From NCBI GenBank assembly GCA_902787365.1, contig CADAGC010000016.1, positions 1-33,113 of the forward strand: a DNA stretch of 33,113 nt. Direction: 5' to 3'. A program made the position numbers and the translations under genes. The DNA is from an uncultured Ruminococcus sp. (GTDB lineage: Bacteria; Bacillota; Clostridia; Oscillospirales; Ruminococcaceae). The notes beneath the pieces are model-generated. The model was not told the origin of the DNA, made no database searches, and worked only from the letters and a program-made list of their open reading frames with translations. Shown here piece after piece: positions 1-7,180 of this stretch (the stretch's first letter is position 1; the number at the start of each line of letters is the position of its first letter).

Positions 1-207
1 GTATTCCATAGTGCAAAAGCACAGGATAAATATGAACAGGAAACTTGCGCAGATAAACGGCACTACTCCTTTGTATACCTTGGCTACAGGCAGCTTGACC
101 GCATCGGACAGGATAAAAATGTCCAGGTCCACAAATTCCTCACCCTCGGTACGCTCGAAGAAAAAATCGACACCATGCTCGAAGAGCTTATAAACCTTAA
201 GAGATAA
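1..207 (+). CDS. C-terminal end of an SNF2-family helicase frame (partial, possibly a remnant)
   Basis: The frame is open from base 1 to the TAA at 205-207 (68 residues visible). Its last ~35 residues, DRIGQDKNVQVHKFLTLGT followed by LEEKIDTMLEELINLKR, match motif VI and the tail of SNF2/Rad54-type ATPases (RIGQ, VQVHKF, GTLEEKI). The residues before RIGQ do not look like the expected block (WWNP...ATDRA), and the protein ends sooner after LEEKI than usual. It may therefore be a rearranged or decayed copy; the part left of the window would decide. SNF2 ATPases translocate on DNA to remodel protein-DNA complexes. The gene has no functional link to the flagellar genes that follow. Confidence 0.6.
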   Translation, partial: VFHSAKAQDKYEQETCADKRHYSFVYLGYRQLDRIGQDKNVQVHKFLTLGTLEEKIDTMLEELINLKR

Positions 208-229
208 GCCTTATAAACAATAATAACTG

Positions 230-264
230 ACCCCAAGGGCGGCTTTGTGCCGCCCATTGTGGGT
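230..264 (+). other. Two-tier GC-rich hairpin after the helicase tail
   Basis: GGGCGGC (237-243) pairs perfectly with GCCGCCC (249-255) across a TTTGT loop, and flanking ACCC/GGGT extend the stem. No U-run follows, so it is not a standard intrinsic terminator. It lies between the helicase stop and flbD and may partly insulate them. Confidence 0.5.
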
Positions 265-271
265 AAATGAA

Positions 272-335
272 GTAAGATGCAAAATACAAAAAACAAGGTA
301 ATAAGCGTTGTTTTCTTGCATATAACACATCTTAC
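272..335. repeat. Imperfect long palindrome upstream of flbD
   Basis: GTAAGATG (272-279) is the perfect inverse of CATCTTAC (328-335). Nested inside are ATGCAA (277-282) with TTGCAT (316-321) and AAAACAA (290-296) with TTGTTTT (308-314). The result is one ~64-bp AT-rich hairpin or cruciform just before the flbD ribosome site. It could be a decayed mobile repeat or a leader structure. No clear sigma-A promoter was found between 208 and 358, so the source of the flagellar transcript is not visible here. Confidence 0.45.
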
Positions 336-358
336 ACCGTATAGCGGAGGGTATGATA

Positions 359-571
359 ATGATAGTTCTGACAAGGCAAAACGACACACACTTTGCTCTA
401 AATGACGACCTTATTGAAACCATCGAGGAATGCCCCGATACCACTATAAAGCTGACAAACGGCAAGATATACATCGTTGCCGAGAGCCTTAGTGAAGTTA
501 TCGACAAGATAGTAGAGCACAGGCGTGAGTGCGTCAGCAATGTCTTTTACGGCGCAGACATAAAGCGCTGA
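359..571 (+). CDS. flbD: FlbD/SwrD family flagellar protein
   Basis: A 70-residue protein starting MIVLTRQND, with the family pattern I-x-LTR-x-N, D-L-IETIE-x-PDT, and I-x-L-x-NGK-x-YIV-x-ES. Usual FlbD length is about 70. An ATG 6 bases upstream (353) is in frame, but GGAGG at 346-350 lies only 2 bases from it and 8 bases from the ATG at 359, so 359 is preferred. In Bacillus, SwrD raises stator power, and flbD usually lies between flgE and the motA/motB or fliL genes. Here it is the first flagellar gene of the block, with motA next. Confidence 0.85.
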   Translation: MIVLTRQNDTHFALNDDLIETIEECPDTTIKLTNGKIYIVAESLSEVIDKIVEHRRECVSNVFYGADIKR

Positions 572-619
572 GAAAGGCGATATTCCTTAATTATATGCGA
601 AAGGGGCATATCTTAAGTT

Positions 620-1456
620 ATGGATATTTCATCGATCATAGGCTGGGTAGTCGGAATGGGACTGATAGTATTCTCTATCATGCTCGGTACTGACCCCGAA
701 ACAGGCGGCTACATGGTAACACCCGCATCTATAAAGTCGTTCATAGACATTCCGTCTATTGCGATAGTTGTGGGCGGTACTTTCTGTGCGCTGTTTGTTT
801 CCTACCCGCTTTCAATGTTCAAAAAGATGCCTAAGCACATGGCTATGATGTTCAAGGACAAGAACAAGAACCCCAACGAGATAATCGAGCAGCTCATAGA
901 CTTTGCTAAGGAAGCAAGAATAAACGGTGTTCTCGCTCTCGAAGAGAAGGTAAAGGGTATTGAGGACAAGTTCATGCAGAATGCGCTGATGATGGTCTGC
1001 GACTCGGTAGACCCGCAGAAAGTGCAGGAGATGATGGACAACGAGCTTGACTACATGGAGGAGCGACACTCGCAATGTCAGGGCTTTTACCTTAAGGGCT
1101 CGGACTATGCGCCGTCCTTCGGTATGATAGGTACTCTGATAGGCCTTATAAACCTGCTCGGCAACCTCTCCGACTCGGATGCGCTGGCGGGCAACATGGC
1201 GGTAGCGCTCATTACGACGTTCTACGGCTCGTTCCTGTCAAGCTTTGTGTTTAAGCCTATAGCCAACAAGCTAAAGGTAAGGCACGAATCCGAAATGCTC
1301 ATCAAGTCGATAATCGTCGTGGGCGTTCAGGGCATCTTAGCAGGCGATAACCCCAACTTCATTCAGGACAAGCTTGTAAAGCTTCTGCCCGCTAACCAGA
1401 AGGCAAAGAAGGGCAAGGGCGACGCAGGTAAGTTCAATGACGACGGAAGAATATAA
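620..1456 (+). CDS. motA: Flagellar motor stator protein MotA
   Basis: A 278-residue inner-membrane stator subunit. Two hydrophobic segments lie near the N-terminus (about residues 5-20 and 40-65). A cytoplasmic loop rich in charged residues follows, then two more segments around residues 165-185 and 190-210, with the typical motif APSFGMIGTLIGLI. With MotB it forms the ion channel that drives rotation; the charged loop contacts FliG. Only a weak ribosome site (AGGGG ~13 bases upstream) precedes the ATG. A Lys-rich C-terminal tail ends the protein. motB follows after 102 bases that contain a short GCCGC/GCGGC hairpin. Confidence 0.93.
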   Translation: MDISSIIGWVVGMGLIVFSIMLGTDPETGGYMVTPASIKSFIDIPSIAIVVGGTFCALFVSYPLSMFKKMPKHMAMMFKDKNKNPNEIIEQLIDFAKEARINGVLALEEKVKGIEDKFMQNALMMVCDSVDPQKVQEMMDNELDYMEERHSQCQGFYLKGSDYAPSFGMIGTLIGLINLLGNLSDSDALAGNMAVALITTFYGSFLSSFVFKPIANKLKVRHESEMLIKSIIVVGVQGILAGDNPNFIQDKLVKLLPANQKAKKGKGDAGKFNDDGRI

Positions 1457-1558
1457 AACGGGGCTGAGCCTTTAGTAATGCACGATTAAATAGTGCGTGC
1501 AAAAAGTGCGCCGCAAGGCGGCATAAATCAAATCAGCACAGGAAGGGAGGTCGTGCAG

Positions 1559-2479
1559 TTGGCGAGAAAAAAAGGCGGCGGTGAAGAAAGCGGCGGTAGC
1601 TGGATGGACACCTACGGCGATATGGTCACGCTGCTGCTTACCTTCTTTATCGTTCTCTACTCAATGTCCTCTATCGAGGAGTCAAAATGGGCGGAGATCG
1701 TAAAGGCATTCAATAAAAACGGAAAAACCAAGGTAGACCAGATCGTTCTGGTGGTTGACGGCGACGGCGACAAGCCCGCACAGAACTCAGGAAACGATGA
1801 GCCAGAGGGCAAGGGTCTTACCGAGTTTGACGAATTCTATACAGCGCTTGTTGAGTACCTCGATTCGCAGGAGGCCTCTACTGCTGAAATGGCAGAGCAG
1901 GGTCAGGACGACGGCGATGAATCAAACGGCACCAACAAGGAAAACATCTATCTGAAATTCCAGGATATGATATCCTTTGAGCCTGATACTGCGGTGCTCA
2001 GGGAATCGAGCTATGACTTCCTTGACTTCTTCGGGCAGAAGCTCTCGGAGATAGAGGACAAGCTTGCAGTCGTTATTATAAAGGGTCACACAGCGGCCTA
2101 CGACAGCTCGGAGGTGGATTCGAGAATCCTATCCTCAGAGCGTGCGAGTACCATAGCCAACTATCTTGAAACAAATTACAATATCGAGCCTAAAAAGCTC
2201 TTCCCGCTGGGTCTTGCAAATCTTTACCCCGTGGCCGACAACAAGTCGGAAGACGGAAGAATGAAAAACAGGCGTGTTGAGATCTCGATAATCGGTGTAA
2301 ACTCGCCCCTTATCAAGAACGACCTGCTCAAGAGCCTTATCGGTATGGACTATGACTACGACAAGATCCTCGAAGGCACGGCCGTTGCAGAGGCGGTAAC
2401 GGGCAAAGCAAACGAGGCCAGCGACGAGGAAAAGACAGAAGAGAAGACGGAAGAAAAGGACGAAAAAGAGGAAGAATAA
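1559..2479 (+). CDS. motB: Flagellar motor stator protein MotB (TTG start)
   Basis: A 306-residue protein with one N-terminal membrane helix, GDMVTLLLTFFIVLYSMSS, whose Asp (D21) is the expected ion-carrying residue. An OmpA-like peptidoglycan-binding domain follows at about residues 140-260 (GHTAAYDS, LSSERA, GRMKNRRVEI). The frame extends upstream to 1493, but GGGAGG at 1545-1550 lies 8 bases before TTG 1559, and the residues upstream do not belong to the family. The last ~45 residues form a Glu/Lys-rich tail that is unusual for MotB. The stop at 2477-2479 directly abuts the fliM ATG. Whether the ion is H+ or Na+ cannot be told. Confidence 0.93.
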   Translation: MARKKGGGEESGGSWMDTYGDMVTLLLTFFIVLYSMSSIEESKWAEIVKAFNKNGKTKVDQIVLVVDGDGDKPAQNSGNDEPEGKGLTEFDEFYTALVEYLDSQEASTAEMAEQGQDDGDESNGTNKENIYLKFQDMISFEPDTAVLRESSYDFLDFFGQKLSEIEDKLAVVIIKGHTAAYDSSEVDSRILSSERASTIANYLETNYNIEPKKLFPLGLANLYPVADNKSEDGRMKNRRVEISIIGVNSPLIKNDLLKSLIGMDYDYDKILEGTAVAEAVTGKANEASDEEKTEEKTEEKDEKEEE

Positions 2480-3451
2480 ATGAGCAATTCTGAAGAGAAG
2501 GAGCAGGGCGCCGCTTCTGAGGTGACTACTGCCAAAAAGGCTGTTCTATACGATTTCAGAGTGCCCAAGAAGTTCACCAAGGAGGACGTAAAGGCACTAA
2601 ACCGCATAACAGACGCCTTTTTGAAGCACTTAAGCTCGGGTCTTACGGCTATGACAAGGGAGAACTGTTCGGTCTATAACCCACGCATTGAGGAGATCAG
2701 AACGACCACCTACCTTGAAAGCCTGCCGAAATACACGATGATAGGGCTTTTGGGCTTCACGGTCATTGATACGGAATTCCGTGACCCGAGGGTCATGTTC
2801 CACCTGCCGCCGTCGCTTTCATACCTGCTTATCGACATATTGCAGGGCGGCCCCGGCAAGGTCATCGAAATGGACAGGCAGCACACCGACATAGAGATAG
2901 CTATTCTCAAAAACCTGATAACAAAGTTTTGCGATATGCTTTCGGCGTCGTGGAGCTCACTTGTGACTACCGAGATAAGCTATGAAAAGAGCGAGACTAA
3001 CCCCAAGCTCATAGATGTCAGGAGTGAGAGCGACGTAAGGCTCGTTATGAGCTTTGATGTGTCGGTCAAAAACTCGGTATCGACTATCAGCATAGCGTAT
3101 TCAGCGCAGTTCCTCGAAGACCTTATGGAAAAGCTGCACGGGCAGAAGGTGGATACACAGAACTTCGAGCCGATAGATGCAGAGCGTGACCAGAGGCGGC
3201 GTGACCAGATAGTTGAAACACTAAGCGAATCAAGCATTGAGCTAAAGGCGATATTTGCAGAGCTTACCCTTGATATGCAGGAGGTAATGAGCCTTAAGGT
3301 AGGGGATATAATACCCCTTGATAAAAAGCTGACCGATGATATTACGATAGAGGTCGATCATGTTCCGTGGTTCAAGGCAAAGCTTGGACAGACCAACATC
3401 AAAAAGGCCGTAAAGATCACGGAAAGTATTTACGAGAGAAACAACGAGTGA
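2480..3451 (+). CDS. fliM: Flagellar motor switch protein FliM lacking the CheY-binding N-terminus
   Basis: A 323-residue C-ring protein. The family entry point YDFRVPKKFTKEDVKALNRI is at about residues 29-48, followed by the CheC-like middle domain (LPKYTMIGLLGF, then SYLLIDILQGGPG) and a C-terminal SpoA domain (about 235-320, MSLKVGDIIPLDKKL). Normal FliM begins with an LSQxEIDxLL peptide that binds CheY-P. Here the 28 residues before YDFRVP are Glu/Ala/Lys-rich and contain no such motif. The gene starts immediately after motB; fliL, which commonly sits here, is absent. The GAGGAG that serves fliY overlaps its stop. Confidence 0.92.
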   Translation: MSNSEEKEQGAASEVTTAKKAVLYDFRVPKKFTKEDVKALNRITDAFLKHLSSGLTAMTRENCSVYNPRIEEIRTTTYLESLPKYTMIGLLGFTVIDTEFRDPRVMFHLPPSLSYLLIDILQGGPGKVIEMDRQHTDIEIAILKNLITKFCDMLSASWSSLVTTEISYEKSETNPKLIDVRSESDVRLVMSFDVSVKNSVSTISIAYSAQFLEDLMEKLHGQKVDTQNFEPIDAERDQRRRDQIVETLSESSIELKAIFAELTLDMQEVMSLKVGDIIPLDKKLTDDITIEVDHVPWFKAKLGQTNIKKAVKITESIYERNNE

Positions 3452-3465
3452 GGAGATAGTAGTAA

Positions 3466-4488
3466 ATGAGTCTTGACAGATCTAAATTCGATAAAATATC
3501 AGAGGTGCTCTCGGATTCGGTGGGGGCAGCGCTTGATGCGCTTTCGCCCATTCTCGGTGCTGAAATAAACTCACAGCCCCAGCCCGCACAGGTACACACC
3601 ATAAGAGATACCGACTTCTCGGGCGTTATGCCTGCGATGTATTTCAACATAGTTTTCGTGGGCGACATAAGCGGCAAGGCAGTAGCGGTTTTCAGGGAGA
3701 TAGACCTTGCGGTAATTCTCAGGCTTCTTATGAATTCTGACAGCGATGAGATAGAGTTTGACGAGATGGGTCTCGGAATGATAAAGGAGATAATGTCTCA
3801 GGTGTCAAACAAGCTTGCAGCAAAGCTGGGTGAGTTCTTCGGGGTAGATGCAACGGCTTCTATCTCGGCGCTGATGCAGTTTGATGGCAACGATGCAGTA
3901 GTCAACGCTTTCAGCGGCAAGGAGAGCAGCGAGTGTGCTACAGTTAACATCAAATACGAGGTGGGCACGATACTCAAAGGCAAGGCCTGCGTGACGTTTG
4001 ATGATATGTGCGTAAATAATCTCAGCAAGTATTACGATATGACAAATGACGACAGCACACAGCAGCAGCTTACCGCAGCACAGAACGTGCAGAGCGTGGG
4101 CTCTGTGGGCAGGCAGGCTATGAAGCAGGCTTCACGCCAGCCGATACAGAACACAAACGCACCTGCTCTTAATATATCGCCCTCGTCATTCCCGAGGTTT
4201 GATGTTTCGGGCGACGATGACGGCGTAGGAATGCCCGGCAATATGGATCTTCTTATGGAAGTGCCTATGAACGTATGCGTTGAGATAGGCAAGACCAAAA
4301 AGAAGATGAAGGAGATAATGAACTTCTCCCAGGGAACTATAATACCCATAGACAAGCAGGCGGGCGCGCCTGTTGACATAACGGTAAACGGCCAGCTCAT
4401 AGCAAGGGGCGACGTTATCGTAATTGATGACAACTTCGGCGTGCGCATAACCGAGCTTGTAAACTCAAAGAACAATCTTACTTCCTGA
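3466..4488 (+). CDS. fliY: Flagellar motor switch protein FliY (CheC-like domain + FliN/SpoA domain)
   Basis: A 340-residue protein. Residues ~5-200 resemble the CheC-like part of FliY, a linker rich in Gln/Ser/Pro spans ~200-255, and a FliN/SpoA domain lies at ~260-335 (VPMNVCVEIGKTKKKMKEI, then IIPIDKQAG). FliY joins FliM in the C-ring and, in Bacillus, dephosphorylates CheY-P. The helix expected to carry the E-x2-N active pair reads KE108-IM-S111-Q, so the catalytic Asn seems to be Ser, and a second motif was not found. Phosphatase activity is therefore doubtful (inference). cheY, which usually follows fliY, is absent; fliO comes next after 14 bases. Confidence 0.88.
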   Translation: MSLDRSKFDKISEVLSDSVGAALDALSPILGAEINSQPQPAQVHTIRDTDFSGVMPAMYFNIVFVGDISGKAVAVFREIDLAVILRLLMNSDSDEIEFDEMGLGMIKEIMSQVSNKLAAKLGEFFGVDATASISALMQFDGNDAVVNAFSGKESSECATVNIKYEVGTILKGKACVTFDDMCVNNLSKYYDMTNDDSTQQQLTAAQNVQSVGSVGRQAMKQASRQPIQNTNAPALNISPSSFPRFDVSGDDDGVGMPGNMDLLMEVPMNVCVEIGKTKKKMKEIMNFSQGTIIPIDKQAGAPVDITVNGQLIARGDVIVIDDNFGVRITELVNSKNNLTS

Positions 4489-4502
4489 ACGGAGGAGCCT
4501 AA

Positions 4503-4946
4503 TTGGACATAGTAAAGAGCGTATTTACGCTTATTTTCGGGCTTATCCTCTTTGCGGGGATACTTTATTTAGCTTATATTTCAACAAAATTCATAGGCAA
4601 GCGCTATATGCTAAACGGCAAGGGCGGGCGCAACCTTAAGATACTTGAAACGGTATCGGTAGGGCGTGACATGACAATGGCGATCGCAAGGGCAGGCGAG
4701 AGGATATTCCTGATAGGCATAACACCCGATAGGATAAACCTTATATCCGAGCTTAAGGAGGACGACCTGTTAAGCCCCTACAGCGACGAGGAGCAGGGCA
4801 CCCCGACGATAAAGCGGGGCAGCATAAGCTTTGCTGATGCGCTTAAATACAACATCAACAAAAAGCTCGGCAAGGACACCGACATAAACGACTACATCAA
4901 AAAAGACGATACCACATCCGATGCGGAGGAAAGCGATAATGACTAA
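4503..4946 (+). CDS. fliO: Flagellar biosynthesis protein FliO (TTG start)
   Basis: A 147-residue protein with one N-terminal membrane helix (about residues 7-27, FTLIFGLILFAGILYLAYIS). The short FliO core follows (GRNLKILETVSVGRDMTMAI, then ERIFLIGITPDRINLI), and the tail is acidic. FliO assists assembly of the FliP ring of the export gate. TTG at 4503 is preceded by GGAGG at 4491-4495 with 7 bases between. The last 8 bases overlap fliP, which points to translational coupling. Position between fliY and fliP supports the call. Confidence 0.82.
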   Translation: MDIVKSVFTLIFGLILFAGILYLAYISTKFIGKRYMLNGKGGRNLKILETVSVGRDMTMAIARAGERIFLIGITPDRINLISELKEDDLLSPYSDEEQGTPTIKRGSISFADALKYNINKKLGKDTDINDYIKKDDTTSDAEESDND

Positions 4947-5727
4947 GGCGATAAAAAAGCATATTCTCCGCTTGATGTTCGGCGCTTTGGGCGTTATTAT
5001 GAGCTTATCGCTGCTCACGATAAGGGCTAAGGCCGCAACTATGGACGTTACCCTTGACACGGGCGAGTCGAGCGGCTCATCGAGTGCGCTTGATCTGTTG
5101 TTCTTACTGGCGATACTGGCGCTTATACCGTCACTTCTGCTTGTAATGACCTCGTTTACGAGGATAATAATATCACTCTCGTTCTTAAGGTCGGCGATAG
5201 GCACCCAGTCGGCACCGCCTAACCAGGTGCTCATAGGGCTGGCGCTGTTTCTGACGATATTCATAATGTTCCCGACCTTTACGCAGATAAAGGAGCAGGC
5301 ATACGACCGCTACATAGGCGGCGAGATAGGCGAGCGTGATGCGATAACCGCAGCGGGCAAGCCGCTGAAAGAATTTATGCTCAAGCAGGTCTACAACGAC
5401 GACCTTGATATGTTTATATCTTTAGCTGAGGACAAGGACATAGCCAAGATAGACCACGAGGTCATCTCGGAGGATCTGACAGAGCTGCCTTTGGTAGTAG
5501 TTATCCCCTCATTCATAACGAGCGAGATAAAAAGGGCGTTTCTGATTGGCTTTCTGCTATACATACCATTCCTGATAATAGACATAGTCGTTTCATCAAC
5601 GCTTATGTCAATGGGTATGGTCATGCTGCCGCCGGCGACGATAGCGCTGCCGTTCAAGCTGATGCTTTTCGTGCTGGTAGACGGCTGGAGCTTACTGATA
5701 CAGAGTCTTATTGTGGGATTCCATTAG
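4939..5727 (+). CDS. fliP: Flagellar export gate protein FliP
   Basis: A 262-residue export-gate core protein. It has an N-terminal signal peptide (to about RAKAATM, residue 32) and family motifs SFTRIIISLSFLRSAIGTQS and PPNQVLIGLALFLT. A long extracytoplasmic loop follows, then VVIPSFITSEIKRAF and the helices ending in MLPPATIALPFKLMLFVLVDGW. The frame extends to 4921, but CGGAGGA at 4924-4930 lies 8 bases before ATG 4939, making that the start. FliP, FliQ and FliR form the pore for flagellar protein secretion. Its TAG stop lies 3 bases before repeat element E1. Confidence 0.95.
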   Translation: MTKAIKKHILRLMFGALGVIMSLSLLTIRAKAATMDVTLDTGESSGSSSALDLLFLLAILALIPSLLLVMTSFTRIIISLSFLRSAIGTQSAPPNQVLIGLALFLTIFIMFPTFTQIKEQAYDRYIGGEIGERDAITAAGKPLKEFMLKQVYNDDLDMFISLAEDKDIAKIDHEVISEDLTELPLVVVIPSFITSEIKRAFLIGFLLYIPFLIIDIVVSSTLMSMGMVMLPPATIALPFKLMLFVLVDGWSLLIQSLIVGFH

Positions 5728-5730
5728 CAC

Positions 5731-5909
5731 CAATGCACAATGCACAATTCACAATTCACAATTGAGGTGTGCGGCTGCGCCGCAAATTATCATTTAGCAA
5801 TTATGTGTTTGTGCCAAATGACTGTGCATTGATAATTACCGCCGCAGGCGGCAGGCCGAATGGCCATAATGTCGCCATAGGCGACACAATAATTGTGCAT
5901 TGTGCATTG
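5731..5909. repeat. Heptad-bounded hairpin element E1 (fliP-fliQ)
   Basis: About 179 bp. The ends form a perfect 18-bp inverted repeat (5731-5748 against 5892-5909) built from the 7-mer CAATGCA. The left arm continues with two degenerate 7-bp units. Inside are small hairpins: GCGGC-TGC-GCCGC, GCCGCC-GCA-GGCGGC, GGCC-GAAT-GGCC and GTCGCC-ATA-GGCGAC. The same plan recurs at 6984, 10385, 18584 and 23463. E1 separates two export-gate genes inside an otherwise compact operon, and the fliQ ribosome site starts 3 bases after it. Confidence 0.8.
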
Positions 5910-5929
5910 AAAAGGAAGGGGCGAAACGC

Positions 5930-6193
5930 TTGACAACGGGCGATCTGCTTTCGATATTCTCACAGGCGTTTATGGTCGTGCTGAAAATTGCAGGGCCGCT
6001 GCTCATCGCCTCTATAGTCATAGGTCTGATAGTCGCCATATTCCAGGCGGCAACGCAGATTCACGAGCAGACGCTCACCTTTGTGCCTAAGCTCATCATC
6101 ATAGCGCTCATACTGCTTGTTGCGGGAACGTGGATGATGACCCTTATGGACGACTTTTTCAAGATGATATTTGACCGCATAGCAAATTTATAG
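5930..6193 (+). CDS. fliQ: Flagellar export gate protein FliQ (TTG start)
   Basis: An 87-residue protein (FliQ is usually ~89) with two membrane helices, FMVVLKIAGPLLIASIVIGL and the segment from LIIIALILLVAGTWM. Between them lies the conserved FQAATQIHEQTLTFVPKL. An open frame reaches upstream to 5900, but this lies in repeat element E1. AAGGAAGGGG at 5912-5921 sits 8 bases before TTG 5930 and fixes the start. It is part of the FliPQR export pore. The gap to fliR is 10 bases. Confidence 0.93.
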   Translation: MTTGDLLSIFSQAFMVVLKIAGPLLIASIVIGLIVAIFQAATQIHEQTLTFVPKLIIIALILLVAGTWMMTLMDDFFKMIFDRIANL

Positions 6194-6203
6194 GTGACGT
6201 TCA

Positions 6204-6983
6204 ATGGCTACTATAGGTTTGAATATTGAGGACTTACACATATACATATTCGTATTTGTAAGGCTTGCGGCGATAATACTTTTCAACCCCGTGTTCTTCA
6301 AAGCGAAGATACCTGCAGGGGCAAAGACGGGGCTTATAATGTGCCTGACTATAATCATAGCGCCCCTTGTGCCGTCATACAGCTACGACGGGTCGCTGAT
6401 ACAGTTTTTAGTCAGCATAATGGGCGAATTCTTTATAGGATTTCTGCTGTCATTCGTGTTCAACGTCTACTACTATATGCTGATGTTCGCAGCAGATGTT
6501 ATGGACACTCAGCTGGGCTTTTCAATGGCAAAGACTATGGACCCGCTGACTAACATTCAGACGGCGACTATGGGCAGCTTTTTCAACATTATGTTCATGC
6601 TCTATTTCTTTGCCACAAACTCACATCTTATGCTTATTAATATGGCGGTAAACACCTTTGATGCGATAGGCGCAGGGGCGGCATACATAAGCTACGAGGG
6701 CGGGTGCAAATTCGCAATAGCGCTGTTTACATCGGTGTTCCTTTTGGCGGTAAGGCTGGCTTTGCCATTTGTGGCGGCAGAGTTCGTTTTGGAGGTATCG
6801 CTGGGGCTTTTGATGAAGCTTATCCCGCAGATACACGTTTTCGTTATACAGATGCAGGGCAAGATATTCGTAGGGCTTACGCTTTTGATAGCAATGCTTA
6901 TACCTGTATCGAACTTTGTATCAGACTATATGGAGCAGATGTTCAAATCTGCCAATGATGCGATAATGTCGCTCGTGACTTGA
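6204..6983 (+). CDS. fliR: Flagellar export gate protein FliR
   Basis: A 259-residue polytopic membrane protein with about six hydrophobic segments and FliR-like features: FVRLAAIILFNPVFFKAKIP near the N-terminus, GEFFIGFLLSFVFNV and AADVMDTQLGFSMAKTMDP in the middle, and LGLLMKLIPQIHVFVIQMQG toward the end. It completes the FliPQR pore. AGGTGA near 6193 is the likely ribosome site. The TGA stop (6981-6983) is followed at the very next base by repeat element E2. Confidence 0.93.
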   Translation: MATIGLNIEDLHIYIFVFVRLAAIILFNPVFFKAKIPAGAKTGLIMCLTIIIAPLVPSYSYDGSLIQFLVSIMGEFFIGFLLSFVFNVYYYMLMFAADVMDTQLGFSMAKTMDPLTNIQTATMGSFFNIMFMLYFFATNSHLMLINMAVNTFDAIGAGAAYISYEGGCKFAIALFTSVFLLAVRLALPFVAAEFVLEVSLGLLMKLIPQIHVFVIQMQGKIFVGLTLLIAMLIPVSNFVSDYMEQMFKSANDAIMSLVT

Positions 6984-7158
6984 CAATGCATAATGCATAA
7001 TGCATAATTAAGGTGCGGCTTCGCCGCATATGGCCATTCGGCCTTATATTACGAAGAATTCTGATAACAAGCTATAGACAAACAATAATAGATTTACCGA
7101 CCACGTTCTGCAAAGCAGGACACATAATTGTGCATTATGCATTATGCATTTTGCATTT
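6984..7158. repeat. Heptad-bounded hairpin element E2 (fliR-flhB)
   Basis: The left arm 6984-7009 reads one CAATGCA, two TAATGCA, then TAATT. The right arm, 7125 to about 7158, is its inverse, with units CAATGCA-like, TAATGCA twice and AAATGCA twice. Internal hairpins are GCGGC-TTC-GCCGC and GGCC-ATTC-GGCC near the left arm and GTTCTGC-AAA-GCAGGAC near the right. The centre (7045-7100) is AT-rich and unstructured. It begins directly after the fliR stop and ends just before the flhB ribosome site (GGGGAG, 7167-7172). Confidence 0.8.
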
Positions 7159-7180
7159 ACCGAGCGGGGAGTGATGAAGT

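Noticed and set aside
558..590. Sigma-28 promoter before motA (TAAA ... GCGATAT)
   Set aside because: The boxes are only about 11-12 bases apart instead of ~15, and the -10 box is incomplete.
4770..5264. 164-codon antisense frame over fliO-fliP
   Set aside because: It is a shadow of the real genes on the other strand, with no ribosome site or recognisable protein features.
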